A stretch of DNA of 64,000 bases, taken from the NCBI RefSeq assembly GCF_001997295.1, contig NZ_CP019605.1, positions 1,178,001 through 1,242,000 on the forward strand, given 5' to 3'. Made by a program: the position numbers and the translations under genes. This stretch comes from Tessaracoccus flavus. GTDB taxonomy: Bacteria > Actinomycetota > Actinomycetes > Propionibacteriales > Propionibacteriaceae. Shown here one piece after another: positions 43,689-50,675 of this stretch; position 1 is the first letter of the stretch; the number at the start of each line of letters is the position of its first letter. Below the pieces are notes generated by a model, which had not been told where the DNA came from, did no database searches, and worked only from the letters and a program-made list of their open reading frames with translations.

Positions 43689-45470
43689 TCAGGAGACCAA
43701 AGCTACCGACCCCAACCTGCGGTTGATCGCGGTGGCATAGAGCTCCGCCTCGGGGCCCGCGATGAGGTGCCAGGTGTCGTCAGCAACCTGCACCGCCGCT
43801 GGGAGCCCGGCTCGTGCCAGCGCCTCGACGTCGACTGGAGTTGAATCCTTCAACTGCACTCGCACGCGGGTCTCGGCCACCCACTCGACTGCGGAGACAT
43901 TGTCCTCGCCGCCGAGAGCGGCCACCCACTGCTTGGCCTGGTTGGTCTCCACGTCGCCCACCACGATCACCTTGGTCTCGACGGTGGCCTGCTCGGCCTC
44001 GTCGGCGGTGCCGGTGGCGCGGCGCGCGGCGGCCTTCTGCTCCGGCGTGCGGTAGTCGAAGATGATGACCAAGAGCATCGAGGTGAAGAAGGCAGCCGCG
44101 ACGGCTGCGCCGTACAAGGCGATGTTGCTGAAGGCGGGGATGGTCAGTAGGGACGTGAAGACGAACGCGTTGGTGGTGACGCTGCCGCCGAAGCCCAGCA
44201 CAAGGCCGCCGACGAGGCACCCCATGAGCATGCGTGGATAGATCTTCTTGAACCGCAGGTGGATGCCGTAGAGGCTGGGCTCGGAGATGCCGCCGAGGAG
44301 GCCCGCTGCGAGCGCGCCAGTTGCGGTCTGGCGCATCTGGACTTCCTTGTCGCGCCACGCGAGCACCAGCACTCCTGCGGTGGCGCCGAAGCACGCGAAG
44401 TTCCAGGCCCCCATCGGGCCCTGGATGAAGTCTGAGCCGTGCTCCGCGATGTTCAGCAGCATCACGGCGTTGAGGGGCCAGTGCAAGCCAAGTGGCACCA
44501 TGAACGGGTACGCCAACGGGACGAGGATCGCGAAGATGAACGGGCTGAAGCCGTTGATGGCCGCCAAGCCGCCGGCCACCCAGGCGCCGATGAACACGCC
44601 GATGGGGCCGATCAGGAAGGCGGTGAGCGGCAGCATGATCAGCATGGCCAGGAAGGGCACGAAGATCAGCTGCAGGTTCTCCGGGATGATCCGCTTGAGC
44701 AGCTTGTACAGCGGGCCGAGCACCGCCGCCATCAGCAGCGGCGGGAACACCTGCGACGAGTAACCGAACACCGTCAGCGGCACCCCGAAGATGTCGATGA
44801 GGGTGACCTCGCTGCCCGCGATGACGGCGGTGTAGGCGGCGTCCGACTCGCCGAGGCTGGTGAAGCCCGGCAACATGACCAACGCCATGATCGCGAAGCC
44901 CACCCAAGGGTCGGCGTTGAGCTTCTTGGAGGCGTTGTAGGCCACCATCAGCGGCAGGAACACGAAAACCGACTGCCACAGCAGGTTGACGAATGCCCAC
45001 GACGGTGGCAGCTCAGTGCGCGGGTCGGCCCAGTTGCCAATGACGCCCAATGTGGACATGAGCGCCATGAACGTGATGAACAGGGAGGCGCCGAGCAGCG
45101 AGCCGAGGATGGGGCGGAAGGAGTCTGAGAGGAACTCGAAGAAGGAATCCACCCAGGAGAACCGGCCCCGGACGCCGCCAGCGCGGGCTGAGGCCTTCAG
45201 CTCGTCGTCGCTCAGCGGCCGCTTAGCAGACATCTCCGGCAGAGCGTTGATGTCGTTGAAGGCGTTTTGCACGCCTCCGCCCATGATGATCTGGAAGCGC
45301 TCCCCGCTCTGCGGCACGGCGCCCATAACGCCGGTGATGCCTTCCACTTCAGCCACGTCGATGGAACTGGCATCACGGAGTTGGAACCGCAACCGCGTGG
45401 CGCAGTGGGTGAGGCTGATGATGTTGTCGGCGCCGCCGACGGAGTTGACGATCTCTTGTGCAGCACTCAT
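43689..45470 (-). CDS. PTS sugar-specific EIIBC, beta-glucoside type, with extra C-terminal EIIB-like domain
   Basis: Imports and phosphorylates a sugar. Domain order: EIIB (1-90), with the phosphorylated Cys23 in LTHCATRLRFQL; EIIC (about 105-460), about ten membrane segments, with GLHWPLNAVMLLNIAEHG and GGISEPSLYGIHLRFK; and a second EIIB-like domain (about 505-590) in which the Cys motif is replaced by VEWVAETRVRVQL, so it cannot carry phosphate. The EIIC type (ISEPSLYG) is that of beta-glucoside/sucrose/trehalose transporters; the sugar cannot be told. The gene starts nine bases after the EI fusion gene, so both come from one mRNA. It lies in the IS30-bounded segment. Confidence 0.92.
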   Translation of the reverse strand: MSAAQEIVNSVGGADNIISLTHCATRLRFQLRDASSIDVAEVEGITGVMGAVPQSGERFQIIMGGGVQNAFNDINALPEMSAKRPLSDDELKASARAGGVRGRFSWVDSFFEFLSDSFRPILGSLLGASLFITFMALMSTLGVIGNWADPRTELPPSWAFVNLLWQSVFVFLPLMVAYNASKKLNADPWVGFAIMALVMLPGFTSLGESDAAYTAVIAGSEVTLIDIFGVPLTVFGYSSQVFPPLLMAAVLGPLYKLLKRIIPENLQLIFVPFLAMLIMLPLTAFLIGPIGVFIGAWVAGGLAAINGFSPFIFAILVPLAYPFMVPLGLHWPLNAVMLLNIAEHGSDFIQGPMGAWNFACFGATAGVLVLAWRDKEVQMRQTATGALAAGLLGGISEPSLYGIHLRFKKIYPRMLMGCLVGGLVLGFGGSVTTNAFVFTSLLTIPAFSNIALYGAAVAAAFFTSMLLVIIFDYRTPEQKAAARRATGTADEAEQATVETKVIVVGDVETNQAKQWVAALGGEDNVSAVEWVAETRVRVQLKDSTPVDVEALARAGLPAAVQVADDTWHLIAGPEAELYATAINRRLGSVALVS

Positions 45471-45479
45471 GGTGTGGCC

Positions 45480-48038
45480 TCAGCTATCTTCAATCGGGAC
45501 GAGTGCCCGTACTTCAGAGGGTGTGGAGCAGGTCACGGCCTTGTGAGCCAGTGTCCGGCACGTGTCGAGCGAGTAGGCGCGCACAGCGGCCTTGACCGAG
45601 GGAATGGCTGGAATCGAGCAACTCAGCTCGTCGACCCCGAGGCCCACGAGGATGGGTACCGCCTGGGGGTCGGAGGCTACGCCGCCGCACACGCCCAGCC
45701 ACTTGCCGTGCGCGTGGAGGGCCTCGGCGGCGTTGCCGATCAAGGTGAGCACCGCCGGGTTGCAGGGGTCGACCTGGGCCGCGAGCCGCGGGTGGCCGCG
45801 GTCCATGGCGAGGGTGTAGCTGGTGAGGTCGTTGGTGCCGACGCTGAAGAAGTCGCAGCCCTCCTCAGCCGCGAACTGGCGGGCCATGACGGCCACGGAA
45901 GGTACCTCCATCATGATGCCCACCGACACCGGCGTCGTGGTGCCGGCGGCGGCGCGCTCCTCGTCGAAGATGGCCTTGGCCCGCCGCCAGTCGTCGATGG
46001 TGGCGATCATCGGGAACATGACGTGCAGCCTGGCGCCCGCATCTGCTGCGGCGAGGATGGCGCGGCACTGGGTGCGCAGCACCTCGGGGCGGTCAAACGC
46101 GACGCGCACGCCACGGATGCCGAGGAACGGGTTCTCCTCAGCGGGGATCGGTAGATAGTGCAGAGGCTTGTCGCCTCCCACGTCGAGCGTGCGGATCACT
46201 AGGGGCTGGCCCGGCTGCAGGGCGCGGGAGCAGTCGGCGTAGACCTGAGCCTGTTCTGCCTCGGTGGGGGCTGTGGTGCGCCCCATGAACACGAACTCGC
46301 TGCGCAGCAAGCCCACGCCTTCCGCGCCCCGCCTCATCGCCTCGGCCGCATCGTCAGAGCCCCCGATGTTGGCGACGACGGCGACACGATGCCCGTCCGT
46401 GGTCACCGCGGGCTCGTCCTTGCGCTCCTCCTCAGCTGCCTTTCGTGCGGCCAGCCGCTGCTGACGCTCAAGGATGGCTCCGATCTCAACCTCGGTGAGG
46501 TTGAGCAGTAGCTGGCCGGTGGAGCCGTCGAGCACCACCTGCGTGCCGTCGGGGATCTCAAGCGCCCGGCCCTCGGTGCCGGCGACCGCCGGGATGTCGA
46601 GCGAGCGCGCGATGATCGCCACGTGCGAGGAGGCGCCGCCCTGCGTGGTGGCGAAGCCCACGACCTTGGAGCGATCCAGCTGGGCAGTATCAGACGGGGT
46701 CAGGTCCTCAGCGATGAGCACGGTGCCTGGAGCGAGCTCAGCGCGCTCCTGGCGTTGCCCGGTCAACTCCTCCAGGACCCGCTGCCCCACGTCTCGTACG
46801 TCGTTGGCGCGCCCGGCCAGCACCTCGTTGGGGAGGGTGGCGAGTTCGTCGGCGAACGACGTGAAGCCCGCGCGCCAGGCATACGGCGCGCTCTTGCCCT
46901 TGTCGATGCCGCTGCGGGCCCTGTCCAACAGCTCCGGGTCGCTCAGGAACTCCGCGTGCGCGGCAAAAATGGCGGCCTTGTCGGGGTCTGCCTCGTCCGA
47001 GAGCCGCCTGTGTAGGGCTGATAGGTCAAGCAACGCGCGGTCGATCGCCGCGTTGAGCTTGCGGGTCTCCAGGTGACGATCGGAGCCGAACTCCTCGACC
47101 TCGATGTCGTCGCGGCGCAGCTGCACAACGTGCCCCACTGCTAGGCCGGGGGAGGCCGCGACCCCGCGCAGCAGGTTGGGATCGGCGGGCGGGGACGCGG
47201 GGGAGGGCGCCACGACCTCGGCGACCTCTGCGGACTCGTGCTCGCCGTCGAGAAGTGGGGGACAGTCTTCGCCGAGGCCCTCCTTGATGGCTTGTGCCAG
47301 CCTCGCGACGGCGTCTCCCGCGTCGGGGCCATGCGCGGTGACGATGACCTTTTGGGCGTACGCCACGGCCAGACCCATGATCGCGGTGATGGACTTCGCG
47401 TTGGCGGAGTCGTCCCCGCGCCTCAGCCGGATCTCGGAATCGAATTCCTTCGCCAACGTGACCAGCGTGGCGCTGGGGCGGGCGTGCAAGCCCGTCGGGT
47501 TGGGCACCAGGACCGCTGCAGACGTCGCGGTGTGGCCGCTGACGGGGGCCGCGCCGTCGGCATTGCGCTCGGCGAGGTCGCAGACGGCGGCGATGTCGCT
47601 GCCGCCGATGACCATGCCGGTAGTTGGCTCGACCCCAGCCAGCAGTTCTGAGTTGGTGACGACCACCTGTGTCAGGACGCTCTTCGCCTGACGCGCCACC
47701 AGGTCCAGGTCGAAGTCGATCAGCGCGTCACCGGCCGCCACACGCTGCCCCACCGTGACCAGCGGGGTGAACCCGTCGCCTTGCATCCGGACGGTGTCGA
47801 GGCCGATGTGCATCAGGATCTCAAGCCCGCCATCTCCGCGTACTGTGATGGCGTGGCCGGAGGGCTGCAGGTCGATCACCTCACCGTCGACTGGGGCCAT
47901 GAGCCGCGTGGAGACCGGGTCGATCGAGAAGCCGTCGCCGACCATCCTCTTGGCGAACACCGGGTCTGGTACCTGGTCGATCGGCACCATCAAGCCGCTC
48001 ACCGGGGCGAGCAACTCCAAACGTGGGGCAGTGGGCAT
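45480..48038 (-). CDS. Fused PTS protein EIIA(Glc-type)-HPr-EI
   Basis: One 852-residue polypeptide with three PTS parts. Residues 1-150: EIIA of the glucose type, with His77 in EILMHIGLDTVRM and the second His62 in SGHAITV. About 172-262: HPr, with His185 in NPTGLHARPSA and a Ser in AKSITAIMGL. About 285-852: enzyme I, with His472 in TTQGGASSHVAIIAR, the phosphoenolpyruvate domain LRSEFVFMGR, GIRGVR, MMEVPSVAV, and the active cysteine in WLGVCGGVASDP. It takes phosphate from phosphoenolpyruvate to the EIIBC partner without other PTS proteins. ATG at 48038 has AAAGG seven bases upstream; 48041 is possible. It lies inside the IS30-bounded segment. Confidence 0.93.
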   Translation of the reverse strand: MPTAPRLELLAPVSGLMVPIDQVPDPVFAKRMVGDGFSIDPVSTRLMAPVDGEVIDLQPSGHAITVRGDGGLEILMHIGLDTVRMQGDGFTPLVTVGQRVAAGDALIDFDLDLVARQAKSVLTQVVVTNSELLAGVEPTTGMVIGGSDIAAVCDLAERNADGAAPVSGHTATSAAVLVPNPTGLHARPSATLVTLAKEFDSEIRLRRGDDSANAKSITAIMGLAVAYAQKVIVTAHGPDAGDAVARLAQAIKEGLGEDCPPLLDGEHESAEVAEVVAPSPASPPADPNLLRGVAASPGLAVGHVVQLRRDDIEVEEFGSDRHLETRKLNAAIDRALLDLSALHRRLSDEADPDKAAIFAAHAEFLSDPELLDRARSGIDKGKSAPYAWRAGFTSFADELATLPNEVLAGRANDVRDVGQRVLEELTGQRQERAELAPGTVLIAEDLTPSDTAQLDRSKVVGFATTQGGASSHVAIIARSLDIPAVAGTEGRALEIPDGTQVVLDGSTGQLLLNLTEVEIGAILERQQRLAARKAAEEERKDEPAVTTDGHRVAVVANIGGSDDAAEAMRRGAEGVGLLRSEFVFMGRTTAPTEAEQAQVYADCSRALQPGQPLVIRTLDVGGDKPLHYLPIPAEENPFLGIRGVRVAFDRPEVLRTQCRAILAAADAGARLHVMFPMIATIDDWRRAKAIFDEERAAAGTTTPVSVGIMMEVPSVAVMARQFAAEEGCDFFSVGTNDLTSYTLAMDRGHPRLAAQVDPCNPAVLTLIGNAAEALHAHGKWLGVCGGVASDPQAVPILVGLGVDELSCSIPAIPSVKAAVRAYSLDTCRTLAHKAVTCSTPSEVRALVPIEDS

Positions 48039-48081
48039 CATTGCGCCTTTCTCTACGGAGCCTTCTTCATCTTGACACGAT

Positions 48082-48677
48082 TTACTCGTCGTCGGCGTGG
48101 GGTAGCCCGATCGCTTCGATGCCGCGCTTGGCCAGCAGGATGCCCGCGCCGTCATACAGGTTGAACAGGGTGTCGACTTCGAGGCGACGCAGCTCCGCCT
48201 CTTCCTCCTCGTGGCGCACCACAGCCACGACGCGGCCGCTGAACCCGCTGGCGTTCAGCTTCTCCAGGGCCAGCATGTTCGACTCGTGCTGGGGCATCGC
48301 GAGCAAAACCAGATCCACGGTGGCGGCGGCGCGCACGCGGCGCCAGAACTCGCCGTCGGTAGCGTCCTCCTCGAGCACTCGGTAGCCCGCCTCGGTCAGC
48401 TCCCGGGCACGCATCTCGTTGCTCTCGACGCCCCACACCAACTGGCCCGAGCGTTGCAGTTGGTCGTAGGCGGCGCGCCGATCCTGCCCATGCCCAAGAC
48501 GAGCGAGTGCGGCTCACTGAAATCTATGCAGCGGTCGTGGGGGACGGTGCGCTCTGGCGGGTTCTCGGGAAGGAAGCGTTTCATGGCCGACAGCGTGTTG
48601 CTGTCGCGCATGTTCAGCAGGGTGGAGGCCACCATGCTGAGGGCCACCGCAAGCGCGATGATGACCAGCCACCGTCG
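48082..48677 (-). pseudogene. C-terminal remnant of a CPA2 cation:proton antiporter, frameshifted
   Basis: Two reading frames together give one membrane segment (RRWLVIIALAVALSMVASTLL), then FLPENPPERTVPHDRCIDF, then SLVLGMGRIG and a RCK_N/TrkA-N nucleotide-binding domain (LVWGVESNEMRARELTEAGYRVLEEDATDGEFWRRV, VDLVLLAMPQHESNMLALEKL). This is the C-terminal part of KefB-like antiporters of about 550-620 residues. The frames do not connect: the restored sequence should be GMGRIGRAAYDQL but a base is missing near 48471-48482. The gene is cut off at its 5' side by the transposase fragment at about 48677. It is broken and probably inactive. Confidence 0.8.
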
Positions 48678-48678
48678 T

Positions 48679-49140
48679 TGGGAAGGTGACCTGATCATCG
48701 GGTCGGATCTACGCTTCGCGCTGGTCACCCTCGATGAGCGTCACACGAAGTACACGATGATGCGGCGGGTCTGTGTCCATGACACCGTCACCGTCACCGA
48801 CATCCTCACGAGCATGGCCCGAGAGTTACCCGCTTCGCTGTGGCGCTCGTTGACCTGGGACCAGGGCGTCGAGATGGCCGCTCATCACCGGTTCACCGAC
48901 GAGACCTCCTGCACGGTGTACTTCTGTGATCCCCACTCCCCGTGGCAGCGTCCCACCAACGAGAACAGCAACGGACTCAAGCGTCAGTATTTCCCCAAGG
49001 GCACCGACTTCACCCGTGTCACCGACGCAGAAGTCGCCGCGGCCGAGTACGAACTCAACACCCGCCCCCGGAAGGGCTTGGACTACCAGACCCCCGCTGA
49101 AAGACTGGCCAAACTAGTTGGTGCTGCACCCACCGAGTGA
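48679..49140 (+). pseudogene. IS30-family transposase, C-terminal catalytic fragment
   Basis: WEGDLIIGSDLRFALVTLDERHTKYTMMRR begins the DDE domain. The three catalytic acids are in EGDLIIG, LTWDQGVEMA and PTNENSNGLKRQY, and the end NTRPRKGLDYQTPAERLAKL is typical of IS30 transposases. About 154 residues are present of about 400. The N-terminal side is fused to the antiporter remnant at 48677; the likely N-terminal piece is at 41602. Thirty-six bases of inverted repeat follow the stop. Confidence 0.9.
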
Positions 49141-49161
49141 AACCGCGCCCGCCGGTGTAAC

Positions 49162-49197
49162 GGCGTTTGGTTTCGTTCACCCATCTCATTTGCTCAA
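49162..49197 (-). repeat. Right inverted repeat of the IS30-related element
   Basis: Its reverse complement matches the left repeat at about 30 of 36 positions; it begins 22 bases after the transposase stop codon. Confidence 0.85.
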
Positions 49198-49233
49198 GTT
49201 GTCCACAGCTCGAGCCCGAAGAGTTCGACGGGA

Positions 49234-49251
49234 GCCGACGACAACGTCGGC
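49234..49251 (-). terminator. Hairpin after the trkA pair
   Basis: A seven-bp stem GCCGACG/CGTCGGC with a four-base loop, 11 bases beyond the stop of the second trkA gene. Short, so only a moderate candidate. Confidence 0.45.
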
Positions 49252-49262
49252 CCAGCGGGGGA

Positions 49263-49943
49263 TCAGTCCTGCGGATCCACGGTGTCGTCGGACGCGAACA
49301 TCGCGGCAAGGTCCGCCTCGGAGTCCTGGTTGACGAGGAACAGCAGCTCGTCCCCGGCCTCGAAGGCCCGGTCCCGCTCCGGCGGCAGCGGGATGCTGTC
49401 ACGGATCAGCGCCACTAGCACCACGTCGGCCGGGAGTTCGACGTCTCGGAGCCGTCGCCCAACGAACGTGGAGTCTCCGGGCAGCGTCACCTCGGACAGG
49501 TGGGTATCGGACTTGTTGAAGGTGAGGAGCCGGACGAGATCGCCGGTCGACACGGCCTCCTCCACGAGCGCCGACATCAGGCGCGGGGTGGACACGGACA
49601 CGTCGACGCCCCAGGCCGCGTCGAACATCCATTCGTTCCCGGGATGGTTCACTCGGCCGACCGTGCGGGGGACGCCGAACTCCGTCTTCGCGAGCAGCGA
49701 GTGGACCAGATTGGCCTTGTCGTCCCCCGTGGCGGCGATGGCGACGTCGCACTGCTCGAGGTTGGCGTCCTCGAGTGACTGCAGCTCGCAGGCGTCAGCC
49801 TGGACCCACTCGGCGCCCGGGACCGAGTCAGGCTTGATGGCGCGCGGGTCACGCTCGATGAGGATGACGTGATGCCCGTTGGCGATGAGTTCACGGGCGA
49901 TCGATCGGCCGACGTTGCCGGCTCCGGCGATGGCGACTCGCAT
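49263..49943 (-). CDS. trkA: TrkA-type potassium regulatory protein (second of pair)
   Basis: A 226-residue cytosolic NAD(H)-binding regulator of potassium uptake: RCK_N Rossmann motif GAGNVGRSIARELIANGHHVILIERD, then ATGDDKANL, and a C-terminal RCK_C domain (LVRLLTFNKSDTHLSEVTLPGDSTFVGRRLRDVELP, DELLFLVNQDSEADL). The ATG at 49943 has TAGGAGA nearby. It follows its paralogue by eight bases; the two correspond to the CeoB/CeoC pair of M. tuberculosis (from memory). The downstream side is where the IS30-related segment has inserted. Confidence 0.93.
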   Translation of the reverse strand: MRVAIAGAGNVGRSIARELIANGHHVILIERDPRAIKPDSVPGAEWVQADACELQSLEDANLEQCDVAIAATGDDKANLVHSLLAKTEFGVPRTVGRVNHPGNEWMFDAAWGVDVSVSTPRLMSALVEEAVSTGDLVRLLTFNKSDTHLSEVTLPGDSTFVGRRLRDVELPADVVLVALIRDSIPLPPERDRAFEAGDELLFLVNQDSEADLAAMFASDDTVDPQD

Positions 49944-49951
49944 GACGTCTC

Positions 49952-50614
49952 CTACGTACGGGCGGGGGGATTGGCGAAGAGGGTCTCGAGCGCATCTGTG
50001 CGGTCGGTGTGGCACGCGACGTAGATGAGGTCCCCGTCCTGGAAAACCGTGTCTCGGTCCGGGACGATGCCGCGACCGACCCTGCGCACGAACGGGATGG
50101 GGGAGTTGGCAGCCTCCTGCAGCTCGCTGATCTTTCGGCCCACCCAGCCGTTGTGGACGTGAATCTGGAGCAGGCGCGCGGTGCCGGTCGGATCCCGCCA
50201 CACGGGCTCACTGCCTTCCGGCAGCAGGCGGCGGAGTACCTGGGAGACGGTCCACTTCACCGTCGCGACGGTCGGGATGCCGAGCCGTTCGTACACGGCC
50301 GCGCGGCCCTGGTCGTAGATCCGCGCCACGACGTTGTCGACGTGGTAGATCTCGCGCACCACACGGGCGGCGAGGATGTTGGAGTTGTCACCCGAGGAGA
50401 CAGCCGCGAAAGCGTCCGCTCGTCGGATCTGAGCGTTCTCGAGGACCTCCCGGTCGAAGCCGACTCCCGTGACGGTAAGCCCCTCGAAGTCGGGACCGAG
50501 CCTCCTGAAGGAGTCCTTGTCGACGTCAATGATCGCGACGCTGTGGCCGAGCTTCTCCAGGCCCGTGGCGAGCATGGCCCCCACTCGTCCGCAGCCCATG
50601 ATGACGATGTGCAC
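49952..50614 (-). CDS. trkA: TrkA-type potassium regulatory protein (first of pair)
   Basis: A 220-residue RCK protein starting MHIVIMGCGRVGAMLATGLEKLGHSVAIIDVDKDSF, with GDNSNILAARVVREIYHVDNVVARIYDQGRA in the nucleotide fold and a C-terminal RCK_C-like domain (VHNGWVGRKISELQEAANSPIPFVRRVGRG). Divergent from the KimA-like permease gene, with only 61 bases between starts, which suggests joint control of K+ transport. GTG start at 50614. Confidence 0.92.
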   Translation of the reverse strand: MHIVIMGCGRVGAMLATGLEKLGHSVAIIDVDKDSFRRLGPDFEGLTVTGVGFDREVLENAQIRRADAFAAVSSGDNSNILAARVVREIYHVDNVVARIYDQGRAAVYERLGIPTVATVKWTVSQVLRRLLPEGSEPVWRDPTGTARLLQIHVHNGWVGRKISELQEAANSPIPFVRRVGRGIVPDRDTVFQDGDLIYVACHTDRTDALETLFANPPART

Positions 50615-50640
50615 GTCACCGAACTTAGCACCGCAGGCCT

Positions 50641-50669
50641 ATGACATCGGCCGTTGGCGGGTCTACGGT
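50641..50669 (+). promoter_or_regulatory. Promoter of the KimA-like gene (-35 ATGACA, -10 TACGGT), leaderless
   Basis: ATGACA (50641-50646, five of six like TTGACA) is 17 bases before TACGGT (50664-50669, TANNNT), and the GTG start begins six bases later at 50676. This is the best complete promoter in the window. Confidence 0.6.
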
Positions 50670-50675
50670 AGGCGC

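Larger units (their letters stand above)
41521..49197. mobile_element. IS30-related 7.7-kb segment bounded by inverted repeats, PTS genes inside
   Basis: Outer ends are imperfect 36-bp inverted repeats (41521-41556 and 49162-49197, about 30 of 36 positions matching; the outermost 19 bases differ at one position). Inside the left repeat is an N-terminal HTH fragment that looks like a transposase start, and inside the right repeat is the C-terminal DDE domain of an IS30-family transposase. The cargo between them is a truncated UvrA-like gene, an EIIBC gene, an EIIA-HPr-EI fusion gene and an antiporter remnant. The flanks (OB-fold gene on the left, two trkA genes on the right) are neighbours in M. 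tuberculosis, as I recall. A duplicated target site was not evident (left flank GAG, right flank GTT). Confidence 0.75.

Noticed and set aside
48211..48678. Start of the transposase frame upstream of the IS30 domain
   Set aside because: Residues before WEGD belong to the opposite strand of the antiporter remnant and do not resemble a transposase.
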